Origin: Natrinema salsiterrestre
GTDB taxonomy: Archaea > Halobacteriota > Halobacteria > Halobacteriales > Natrialbaceae
DNA length: 64,000 bases
Reading direction: 5' to 3'
Assembly (NCBI RefSeq): GCF_029502005.1
Contig: NZ_JAMQOT010000001.1
Span: 620,001-684,000, forward strand
In this document: positions 36,425-44,542 of the stretch, in pieces
How the letters are laid out: each line of letters opens with the position of its first letter
Position numbering within the stretch: position 1 is the first letter of the stretch
The notes under the pieces: generated by a model
Databases searched by the model: none
Seen by the model: the letters and a program-made list of their open reading frames with translations, nothing else
What the model was told of the DNA's origin: nothing
Program-made: the position numbers and the translations under genes

Positions 36425-37948
36425 ATGGGGGACCAGTTTCGATGCGGCTGGAGAGGTGAGAGACGAAACGACGGCTCGGTGAGAAACGGGTCGTGTTTGA
36501 CGACGGGGAGTACCAGCGACCGGGGACAGGCTCACGTACTTGGGTTAGTCCTTCTCATCGGAGCGGTCACCGCTGCAAGCGTAGGGATACTCGTTTTCGG
36601 TTCAGCCGGTCTCCACACGCAGCAGACGACCATCGAAACCGAATACGCCGAACAATCGATGCTCGAGTTCGCACACAGTACGACAACTGTCGCCACTAAT
36701 CGCGGTCCGTCGGACGTTTCGCTCGGACCGTTCGACCACGGCCACGTAGAGATGCGGAGCGATACCGGCCGTGTGAACGTTACGTACACCAACGATTCGG
36801 GAGAAACTGAGGTGCTATACGACGAGCAGTTAGGAGCGTTGCTGTATTCTAACGACGATACCGAGATCGCCTATCAAGGAGGCGGCGTCTGGCGGTCTGA
36901 CGGTACCGGATCCACGATGGTCTCCGCACCCGGCATCGAATACCGTGAGGGGACGCTAACGTTCCCAATCGTTCACCTTGCTGGTGACCGAGTCGGCGGA
37001 ACTACCGTCGACGGAACCGTCCGACGGACAGCCGCCCCGAAACGGATTGATCTCGACGACCGATGGAACAGTGATCGGGGGAGCGTCGCGGTTCGGATCG
37101 ATATTGAGAGCGAGTACTGCGGCGCATGGGAGCGGGAACTCGAGGAAACGATCACGGGGAGCGTGATAGAGCGATGCGAAGAGGGGGAGGCACAGCGCGT
37201 TCGGATTCGACTGATCAACCCGGCCGGGCACAGCAGAGCGTTCGACAGCGCCGTCATCGGCGAAACAGTCACAGCCGGCTTCGACGAGAGCACGGGCGCG
37301 CGCCCGATCGACGGGGACGTGAACGCCGGTACCATCGACGAGTGGATGGTCAATGGAACGGTATCCGACGAGAACTACGACTATCCCTCGGCTGACGAGG
37401 AAATCGACAATGCTCTCGAAGCGTGCGACGAGTTCGAGACGATAGACGAGGACGTCACCGAGCCCGGGGTTCACTGCGTCGACGAGATCGATGGCAGCCA
37501 CGACTTCGACACGTCCAACGGTGACATAGACGTCGTGGTCCGGGACTCGTTCGACCTATCGTCCGGTACCAGCAACCTCGACGTCGAGGGGGATAACGAC
37601 CTCACGATCTACGCCGACACGGACCTCGAAGTCGGGGGGAACACCGAGATCGGAAACGAATCCGATCCCGCGGGGACGCGACTCGTCTTCTCCTCGGAAG
37701 CCACCGTACAGATGGTCCGTGGTACCCCCGAAATCAGGGCGCTGATCTACGCGCCGGACTCGACCGTAGACATCGGCGGAACGCCGACCATCGTGGGAAC
37801 CGTCGTCGGCGAGGAGGTCGAAATCGACGACGTCGCCGTCGAGATTCGCCACGACGGCAGCCTCGAGCAACTCGATTTGATTCCCGGAGCCGGGCCACCA
37901 GTCAGGTACGCCGAGTTCACCGCCTCCGACCTCGAACTCGACGACTGA
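36425..37948 (+). CDS. Large pilin-like surface protein (DUF7289/DUF7305 type)
   Basis: 507 residues. After a 33-residue leader the sequence has RGQAHVLGLVLLIGAVTAA, which fits an archaeal prepilin (type III) signal: cleavage after Gly34 by the PibD-like peptidase would leave the hydrophobic helix as the assembly domain. The rest is acidic and beta-rich. Residues about 390-480 have LTIYADTDLEVGGNTEIG and ALIYAPDSTVDIGGTPTIVG, a pattern of repeated strands seen in pilus-associated DUF7305 proteins. It contains several Cys (about 222, 236, 332, 351), unusual for a haloarchaeon. Probably an extracellular adhesin or pilus tip-like component. No other pilus gene is close. Start chosen by promoter spacing. 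Confidence 0.75.
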   Translation: MGDQFRCGWRGERRNDGSVRNGSCLTTGSTSDRGQAHVLGLVLLIGAVTAASVGILVFGSAGLHTQQTTIETEYAEQSMLEFAHSTTTVATNRGPSDVSLGPFDHGHVEMRSDTGRVNVTYTNDSGETEVLYDEQLGALLYSNDDTEIAYQGGGVWRSDGTGSTMVSAPGIEYREGTLTFPIVHLAGDRVGGTTVDGTVRRTAAPKRIDLDDRWNSDRGSVAVRIDIESEYCGAWERELEETITGSVIERCEEGEAQRVRIRLINPAGHSRAFDSAVIGETVTAGFDESTGARPIDGDVNAGTIDEWMVNGTVSDENYDYPSADEEIDNALEACDEFETIDEDVTEPGVHCVDEIDGSHDFDTSNGDIDVVVRDSFDLSSGTSNLDVEGDNDLTIYADTDLEVGGNTEIGNESDPAGTRLVFSSEATVQMVRGTPEIRALIYAPDSTVDIGGTPTIVGTVVGEEVEIDDVAVEIRHDGSLEQLDLIPGAGPPVRYAEFTASDLELDD

Positions 37949-38287
37949 CTCGCCGTCACCGCCCCTCCGCTGTCGTCTCCGAGCTCGAGTTCGACGATCG
38001 ATCCGCAGTCGACACCGATCCGACTGTTCGACGCGGACGACCCGGTAGTACTACGGCCTCTCTGCGACGGTCCGCCACGTCAGCCGTGTATCCGCGGGAG
38101 AACGTCGGTCTTCGCCCGTCGGACGGTTGCCGGTACCGTCGATAGGCTCGTGGAAACGCTGTCCGGGAGCGGACCGTACGGCACTGACGAAACGGCAGTC
38201 GGGACACGGCAGACGCACAAACCGAGCGTGCTTGCTGATCAGTCGCAGTTCTGGGGCATCAGAAAACGGGCACAGGTCGTGTGTCAG
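37949..38287. other. 339-base intergenic stretch
   Basis: It lies between the plus-strand pilin-like gene and the 3' end of the minus-strand pdxS. I see no good gene. A minus-strand frame (about 37956-38207) is rich in Arg and Ser and has no recognisable protein features, so it is not called. Confidence 0.5.
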
Positions 38288-39196
38288 TTAGACGCCGCGA
38301 CCCTGCATCTTCTCGTCTTCGGGGAGGTCGGCGTTCGCGTCGCCTTTCATCCCCTTGCCGAGGTTCTTCGAGATCTCCGCGAGCGTCTCGGGTTCGTCCC
38401 AGTTGTTCGTCGCCTGGACGATCGCGTCGGCCATCTCGGGCGGGTTCTCCGCGCCGAAGATCCCGCTGCCGACGAAGATGCCGTCGCACTCGTGGTGCAT
38501 CATGAGCGCAGCGTCGGCGGGCGTCGCGATACCGCCCGCAGCGAAGTTGACGACGGGGAGCCGTCCCATCTCGGCGGTTTCGTGAACGAGCTCCGCGGGG
38601 GCCTCGATCTCGCGCGCGAAGGCCTCGCGCTCCTCGTGGCTCATGCCCTCGAGCTTTCGGATCGCGCCCTTGATCGTCCGCTGGTGGTGGACCGCCTGAT
38701 TCACGTCGCCGGTGCCGGCCTCGCCCTTCGTCCGGATCATCGCCGCGCCCTCGTCGATCCGGCGGAGCGCCTCGCCGAGGTCGCGCGCGCCACAGACGAA
38801 CGGCGCGGTGAAGTCGCGCTTGTCGATGTGGTAGGCGTCGTCCGCGGGCGTGAGCACCTCGCTCTCGTCGATCATGTCCACGCCGACGGCCTCGAGGATC
38901 TGGGCCTCCTTCGTGTGGCCGATACGGGATTTCCCCATGACGGGGATCGAGACCGAGTCGACGATCTCCTCGACGTCGGCGGGGTCGGCCATCCGGGCGA
39001 CGCCGCCGCGCTTGCGGATGTCCGCCGGAACGGCTTCCAGCGCCATCACCGCGACCGCGCCCGCTTCCTCCGCGATGCGAGCCTGCTCCTCGTCGACGAC
39101 GTCCATGATTACCCCGCCTTTCTGCATGCGGGCGAACCCGCGCTTGACGAGATCGGTCCCGCGTCGCAGTTCCTCGAGATCGGTGTTGTCGGCCAT
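38288..39196 (-). CDS. pdxS: Pyridoxal 5'-phosphate synthase lyase subunit
   Basis: 302 residues of the PdxS/SNZ (beta/alpha)8 family. Recognisable stretches: [20 protein letters not shown] with the active-site Asp, the Schiff-base Lys in [13 protein letters not shown], the second Lys in [18 protein letters not shown], and the phosphate-binding [16 protein letters not shown] near the C-terminus. It condenses ribose 5-phosphate, glyceraldehyde 3-phosphate and ammonia to PLP, normally with the glutaminase PdxT. PdxT is not next to it here. ATG at 39196. It is a single-gene unit. Confidence 0.96.
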   Translation of the reverse strand: MADNTDLEELRRGTDLVKRGFARMQKGGVIMDVVDEEQARIAEEAGAVAVMALEAVPADIRKRGGVARMADPADVEEIVDSVSIPVMGKSRIGHTKEAQILEAVGVDMIDESEVLTPADDAYHIDKRDFTAPFVCGARDLGEALRRIDEGAAMIRTKGEAGTGDVNQAVHHQRTIKGAIRKLEGMSHEEREAFAREIEAPAELVHETAEMGRLPVVNFAAGGIATPADAALMMHHECDGIFVGSGIFGAENPPEMADAIVQATNNWDEPETLAEISKNLGKGMKGDANADLPEDEKMQGRGV

Positions 39197-39387
39197 ACTG
39201 CGCGCTTAGGAGTCGCCGCACTTACGCGTGTTCTTTGGGGACGGTTCGGCCGGGAGAGTCGAACTCGTCCGGCGAAGCCCCCGAACCAGTCACCGCTGGT
39301 GCGGCGGAGACGAACGGGACGCCGGGGAACCGTCGCTCGCATCGATAACCGCTACTGTTTTGCGGATTCCGTCCGTCGCGCCGGACA

Positions 39388-40101
39388 ATGACCGCGTCGT
39401 CTCGGATGGCAGACCGCGAGCAGCCCGCTGACGACTCGCTCCCGTCGTACCTCGCCCCGTTACCGACGACGCTCGAGGACCTGGGACTCCGGTTCGCGTG
39501 GCTCGTCGTCGCGATCAACCTCGTGGGGACGGCCTTCGGGTTCTGGTACTACTCGGCGCAGTTCTCTCGAACTGCACCCGCGCTGTGGCCCTGGGTGCCG
39601 GACAGTCCGCTCGCGACGCTGTTCGTCGCGCTGGCGATCGGAGCGTGGAAACTCGGTCGCGAGCAACCGTGGCTCACCGCGCTGGCCTTTTTCGGGAACA
39701 TCGTCCTCGGCCTCTGGACGCCGTACACGCTGCTCGCGTTCGCGGATTCCTACGCGTACCTCCATCCCGCGATGTACCAGTTCCTCTTCTGGAGCCACCT
39801 CGCGATGGTCGTCCAGGCCTTCGTCCTCCACCGGATCAGCGACTTCCCGGTGTGGGCAGTCGCCGTCGCCGCCGTCTGGTACTGGAGCAACCTGATCGTC
39901 GACTACTTCGTCCCCATCGTCGGAGAACCCCACCACACGATCATACCCGTCGCGCGGGAGACGCCCGTGTTCCTCGCGGCCGACGCGCTCGGCGTAATCG
40001 CCGCCGGCGAAGTGACGTTCGTCCTGCTGGCGCTGTTTCTCGCGCTCGCGACTCGCGTCAAAAAGTGCGAGCCGACGCGACGACGCGCCGCGAGCGAGTG
40101 A
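39388..40101 (+). CDS. DUF1405 family membrane protein
   Basis: 237 residues with about six hydrophobic helices: FAWLVVAINLVGTAFGFWYY, SPLATLFVALAIGAW, TALAFFGNIVLGLWTPYTLL, FLFWSHLAMVVQAFVLH, VWAVAVAAVWYWSNLIVDYF and ADALGVIAAGEVTFVLLALF. The pattern of FGFWYY near the start and a YYWSNLxxDY-type segment near the end fits DUF1405. Function unknown. Alternative starts: ATG at 39406. It is divergent from pdxS and converges on valS. Confidence 0.85.
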   Translation: MTASSRMADREQPADDSLPSYLAPLPTTLEDLGLRFAWLVVAINLVGTAFGFWYYSAQFSRTAPALWPWVPDSPLATLFVALAIGAWKLGREQPWLTALAFFGNIVLGLWTPYTLLAFADSYAYLHPAMYQFLFWSHLAMVVQAFVLHRISDFPVWAVAVAAVWYWSNLIVDYFVPIVGEPHHTIIPVARETPVFLAADALGVIAAGEVTFVLLALFLALATRVKKCEPTRRRAASE

Positions 40102-40163
40102 AAACGGACCGGCACGCGTCTCCGAGAACGGTAAAACCCGATCGAACCGTCGACCGCGGGTCG

Positions 40164-42827
40164 CTACTCGAGGATGACGACCGCCGACTCGGTCTCGATC
40201 ATCTCGCCGTCGCCCGAGTAGGTGCGCTCGAGTTCGACCTCGAAGAGCTCGTCTGCGAGTTCCTCGCCGGCGACTCGAAGCACGCCTTCCTCTTCGTCGA
40301 TCTCGTACTCGCCGCTCTCGATGCCGGCGTCGATCTCGCCGACCTTCGACCCGAATTTCGGACCGAGCGTCGAGTAATCGAGGTCGATCTCGGCGACCTC
40401 GGTCGTGATCTCCGGCTGTTCCGCGAGCACCGTGAGCTCCTGCACGTGCATCACGTGCTGGATGGCGTCCTCGAAGCCCTCGATGGAACCGTAGACGGCC
40501 ACCGACTCGAGATCGGCGTTCAGCGGCAGCTGGTTCTCGCTCTTGTAGCGTCGCAGCGCCGAGATGACCTCCATGGCGGTCTCGCCGGCCTCGAGGTCGG
40601 CCTCGTAGCCCTGCGGGGCGGGCCAGTCGCGGACGTGGATGCTGCTCTCGTCGAGGTCTGCGCCGTCGTTGACGTAGACTGCTTGCCATATCTCCTCCGT
40701 CGCGTGGGGCAGGAAGGGGGCCCACAGCTCGAGGAACGTTCGGTGCGCGGTCCGCAGCGCGTACTGCGTCGAGGGGTTGTCCTCGCGGGTCTTGGCGATC
40801 TCGAGGTAGTCGTCACAGAACGTGTTCCAGAAGAAGGTCCGCAGGCGGTCGCGGGCCTTCGCGAACTCGTAGTCCTCGAGGTGGGCGGTCAGATCCGCGA
40901 CGGCGTCGTCCAGCTCGGCGAGGAGCCAGCGGTCGATCGCCTCGAGCTCCGCGGGCTCGTCGGGGTGGGCGGGCGCGAGCGTGTCGACGAGCTTCGAGGC
41001 GTTCCAGAGCTTGCGCAGGAGTTTCTCGCCGGCGGTCAGGTCCTTCTCCTGATACGGGAAGTCGTCGCCGACGGCGGCGCTGGCGGCCCAGAACCGGACG
41101 GCGTCGACGGGATACTCGGACAACACTTTGTCGGGTTCGACGACGTTGCCCCGCGATTTGGACATCTTCTCGCGGTTCTCGTCGAGGACGTGGCCGTTGA
41201 TCATCGTCGCGTCGAAGGGTACCTCGCCCGTGTGCTCGTAGCACTTGACGATGGTGTGGAACAGCCAGAACGAGATGATGTCGTGGCCCTGCGGCCGCAG
41301 GTCGAAGGGGTAGAGCTCGGGGTTGTCCATCGTGAACGACTCGCTCTCGGCGTCCCAGTCCCAGCCGGCGTTGATCAGCGGCGTCAGCGAGGAGGTCGCC
41401 CACGTGTCGAAGACGTCCTCTTCCGGAACGAACTCGCCGTGGCCGCATTCGGGGCAGCTGTCGACCGGTGGCTCGTCGCTCAACGGATCGACCGGCAGCG
41501 CCTCCCGTTCGGCCATGATCGGCTCGTCGCAGTCCCCGCAGTACCAGACCGGGAACGGAATCCCCGAGTCGCGCTGGCGCGAGATCAGCCAGTCCCACTC
41601 GAGCCCTTCGATCCAGTGCTCGTAACGGGAGAACATCTTCTCGGGGTACCAGTCCATCTCCCGGCCGGCCTCGAGGTACTCCTCCTTGTGGTCGAGGATC
41701 TCGACGTACCACTGCTTGGAGACGCGGTACTCGACGGCGGTGTCGCAGCGTTCGTGGACCTGCACCGCGTGGGTGATCTCCCGGCGGTCGCGCAGGTAGC
41801 CCTCGTCCTCGAGGTCCTCGACGATCGCCTCGCGGGCCTCTTCGGTGGACATGCCCTCGTAGTCGCCGGCGAGGTCGGTCATCGTCGCGGACTCGTCGAT
41901 GGCCACCCGAAGCGGGAGGTCGTGAGCCTGGTACCACTCGATGTCGTTCTGGTCGCCGAAGGTACAGCACATGACGACGCCGCTTCCCTTCTCCATGTCG
42001 ACGCGCTCGTCCTCGATGATCGGCACCTCGTGGCCGAAGATCGGAATGCGAGCGGTCTCGCCGACGAGATCCTGATTGTCCTCGTCGTCGGGATGGACGA
42101 AGACGGAGACACAAGCCGGGATGAGTTCCGGTCGCGTCGTGGAGATGACGAACTCCTCGCGCGGTGCGTCCGAACTAGCCAGTTCGAACGCGATGTCGTT
42201 GAAGTGCGAGCCGCGCTCGTCGTCTTCCATCTCGACCTGCGAGATGGCCGTCTCGCAGTCGGGACACCAGATCGCGGGCGCTTTCTTGCGGTACTCCCGT
42301 CCCTTCTCGTGGAGGTCGAGGAATGAGAGCTGCGAGATCCGCTGGACGCGGGGTTCGATCGTCTTGTAGGTGTTGTTCCAGTCGATCGAGGTCCCGAGGT
42401 CCTGCATCTTCTCCGTGAACTCGTCCTCGTACTCCTGACAGACCTCGCGACAGAGTTCCTGAAACTCCCGGCGCTCGTAGTCCTGATGGCGGATGTCCAG
42501 TTCGGACTCGGTCAACCGCTCGCTCGCGATCCCGTTGTCGTCGTACCCGAACGGAAAGAGCACGTCGCCGTCGTGCATCCGCTGGAACCGCGCGGCGAAG
42601 TCCTGCAGCGTCGAGCCGTAGAGGTGACCCATGTGTAGGCTGCCCGAGACCGTCGGCGGCGGCGTGTCGATCGAATAGACGGTGTTCGGGTCCCGTTTCT
42701 CGTCGCCGTCGTAGGCGTAGACGTCCGCGTCGATCCAGCGCTGCTGCCAGCGGGATTCGACCGTTTCGGGGTCGTAGCCGCCCTCGAGGCTGGGTTCGTC
42801 TTCGTGCTCGGGCGCGTCCATGCTCAT
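40164..42827 (-). CDS. valS: Valyl-tRNA synthetase
   Basis: 887 residues, normal for a class Ia ValRS. HIGH-type site PPTVSGSLHMGHLYG (about 50-64), editing domain, and the KMSKS loop as REKMSKSRGNVVEP (about 549-562). The adjoining zinc-ribbon-like motif CPDCETAIS (about 182) and CGDCDEPI plus CPECGHGEF are in the connective region. It charges tRNA-Val and edits Thr. Two ATGs (42827 and 42821) are equally good. No typical C-terminal coiled-coil arm is obvious; the C-terminus has ELFEVELERTYSG and ends soon after. The reading frame stays open upstream but with no homology. Confidence 0.97.
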   Translation of the reverse strand: MSMDAPEHEDEPSLEGGYDPETVESRWQQRWIDADVYAYDGDEKRDPNTVYSIDTPPPTVSGSLHMGHLYGSTLQDFAARFQRMHDGDVLFPFGYDDNGIASERLTESELDIRHQDYERREFQELCREVCQEYEDEFTEKMQDLGTSIDWNNTYKTIEPRVQRISQLSFLDLHEKGREYRKKAPAIWCPDCETAISQVEMEDDERGSHFNDIAFELASSDAPREEFVISTTRPELIPACVSVFVHPDDEDNQDLVGETARIPIFGHEVPIIEDERVDMEKGSGVVMCCTFGDQNDIEWYQAHDLPLRVAIDESATMTDLAGDYEGMSTEEAREAIVEDLEDEGYLRDRREITHAVQVHERCDTAVEYRVSKQWYVEILDHKEEYLEAGREMDWYPEKMFSRYEHWIEGLEWDWLISRQRDSGIPFPVWYCGDCDEPIMAEREALPVDPLSDEPPVDSCPECGHGEFVPEEDVFDTWATSSLTPLINAGWDWDAESESFTMDNPELYPFDLRPQGHDIISFWLFHTIVKCYEHTGEVPFDATMINGHVLDENREKMSKSRGNVVEPDKVLSEYPVDAVRFWAASAAVGDDFPYQEKDLTAGEKLLRKLWNASKLVDTLAPAHPDEPAELEAIDRWLLAELDDAVADLTAHLEDYEFAKARDRLRTFFWNTFCDDYLEIAKTREDNPSTQYALRTAHRTFLELWAPFLPHATEEIWQAVYVNDGADLDESSIHVRDWPAPQGYEADLEAGETAMEVISALRRYKSENQLPLNADLESVAVYGSIEGFEDAIQHVMHVQELTVLAEQPEITTEVAEIDLDYSTLGPKFGSKVGEIDAGIESGEYEIDEEEGVLRVAGEELADELFEVELERTYSGDGEMIETESAVVILE

Positions 42828-43526
42828 GCTCTCACCGCCCGTCGCGGGCGTGATCGGTGCGTCGTCGTCCGGAAGTGGGGGTACGTATCGTCCATAGAGC
42901 GGTCGTTGCTCGGTGAATACTGGTCGGCGACAATACATCCGTCGAAACGGGGTAGAGATGTGGGGCTACAGCGCCCCTACGAAAACGGTGCCAAACGGGG
43001 CGTCGTAGCGGACGAACCCGGCTGCAACGGAGACTGGCATATCCGTCACTTGGCTCGGCGCCCGTGATAGCCCTTTCGTCGTGATACGGAGTTTCGGACG
43101 GACGCGCTCGAGTCCCGCTGCGAGTGACGACCCGCGGGGACGACCCGACGATACGTGCTGGACTCGCGTACCGGAGGCCTTTTGTAGCGATAGCAGCGAA
43201 TGGCACGTAGACGGCACGGTCTGGCAACACCTTTCAGCTCGCGTGGTTTCCACGTGTGTTACCGTTGACGGACCTACCCCGTCTCTCTAATACTGTCGAG
43301 CGACAGCTCCCGTCGTCCGGAAGACCCCGAATCGATAGCGTCAGGTGCGATCGCTGACTTCCTGGCAGTTTTGTGTGGGTGAACCGATCCTGCGAGCGTG
43401 TCTTTTCGCAGTACGTACGCGGAGCAACGCTGGCGCTCGGTACGGTGAGCCAGGTTCGATATTCCACATCAAAGCCCCACCTCGAGGACCGAGACGCAGT
43501 GCGCCGAGGGGATAGGGTGGGGTCGT
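42828..43526. other. 699-base gene-free stretch
   Basis: Between valS and the next minus-strand gene. I examined both strands for tRNA arms, SRP RNA, RNase P RNA and good small proteins and found none that stands up. Several short frames are Arg/Ser-rich readings of GC-rich DNA. It probably holds the valS promoter at its left end and the 3' end of the HFX_2341-type gene at its right end. An undetected short RNA cannot be ruled out. Confidence 0.5.
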
Positions 43527-44429
43527 TTACTTCCCAGTGTCGTCGGAGTGGGCTCGCACCCACAGTTCGCCGATCCGGGAGAGTCGGGTACGATACGACT
43601 TGCCGTGTTCCTCGCGCTCGATATAGCCTTTGCCGCCGGGACCCAGCCGATCGACGTTGTAGATGACTTTCGATCGGAAGCTGTCGGTGTACTCCTCGTT
43701 CAGCTCGCGGGCCAGCGACTCCGCGAGCTCCGAAACGGAGTCGAACTCGCCGTCTTCCCCGAGCTTGTAGAGAATGAGTTCCTCGAAGGGCTTGACGTTC
43801 GAGAAGGAAGCGACCGGCAACTCGACGATGTGTTTGCCGTCGATCTCCTTCGCGCCGATGGTCGTCCCTCGCTCGTCGAACTCGTCCAGGAGGTCGCGTG
43901 CGCTCTCGAGGCGACTCTCGATCCGGTCGTCCTCGAGTCCGTCCTCGTCCGTGCTGAGGTCCTCGAGCAGCGCGATCTGTTCGCGCAGTTCCTCGGCGAG
44001 TTCGGTCTCGAGGTACTTCTCGGGAGCGGTGTAGTAGGTGTGGATCCCCTCGCGGTCCTCCTGGCGTTCGACCATCAGCGAGTGGGCGGCGTTGGCGAAG
44101 GCGAAGCTCACGGTCCGGGGCATCGCGGCGACGTTGACCCAGACTTCGTTGCCCGAATCGAGTTCCGCGGTGATGAGCTCGTAGGCTTGCTCGAAGGCAT
44201 CGTCGTAATCGTAGACGTCCTCGAGGACGAACCGCTCCGTCTGGGCACCCAGCAAGTTCTTGAAGTCCGTCTCGAGTTTCTTCGAGAGATGGCGCGAGTA
44301 TTCGACGTTGGCCTCGCTGCCGACGGCCCCCTCGAGGAGAATGACGCTGTCGACGTCGATCTGATCGCGCACCAGCGGCGCGATCAGCCGGTCGTAGTCG
44401 AACCCGACCGGGACGATGTGTGTTTGCAT
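43527..44429 (-). CDS. HFX_2341/DUF6293 family regulator (CARF-like domain plus wHTH)
   Basis: 300 residues. The N-terminal half (1-165) is Rossmann-like: MQTHIVPVGFDYDRLIAPL, a VEYSRHLSKKLETDF helix, YELITAELDSGNEVWVNVAA and MPRTVSFAFANAAH. The strand-turn VWVNVAAMPRTVS stands in the place where CARF and Csa3-type proteins have the ligand-binding GGT/GGxR loop. The C-terminal half (about 215-295) is a winged helix with EELILYKLGEDGEFDSVSEL and SKVIYNVDRLGPGGKGYI. The protein should be a ligand-responsive transcription factor. HFX_2341-type proteins are typical of haloarchaea. No CRISPR or cas gene is in the window, so its signal and targets are unknown. Confidence 0.82.
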   Translation of the reverse strand: MQTHIVPVGFDYDRLIAPLVRDQIDVDSVILLEGAVGSEANVEYSRHLSKKLETDFKNLLGAQTERFVLEDVYDYDDAFEQAYELITAELDSGNEVWVNVAAMPRTVSFAFANAAHSLMVERQEDREGIHTYYTAPEKYLETELAEELREQIALLEDLSTDEDGLEDDRIESRLESARDLLDEFDERGTTIGAKEIDGKHIVELPVASFSNVKPFEELILYKLGEDGEFDSVSELAESLARELNEEYTDSFRSKVIYNVDRLGPGGKGYIEREEHGKSYRTRLSRIGELWVRAHSDDTGK

Positions 44430-44542
44430 GGGCGACAGTTAGGTGGGGCCGGTACAAAACCCCTCGAATCGTCGGCCGGGACCGATGATCGGAGCGGCGG
44501 GCTCGAGCGTCGAGGACTGAGACGAACTGCGCCAGTCGGCGC

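Noticed and set aside
37956-38207. Minus-strand 83-codon frame between the pilin-like gene and pdxS
   Set aside because: Arg/Ser-dominated, no recognisable fold, no start signal.
39498-42326. 942-codon plus-strand frame over valS
   Set aside because: Shadow of valS, whose HIGH and KMSKS motifs are on the minus strand; the plus frame is Val/Asp/Leu-rich without domains.
43234-44457. Alternative frame running across the HFX_2341-type gene
   Set aside because: Arg/Pro-rich shadow; the 43527-44429 frame has the wHTH and Rossmann features.
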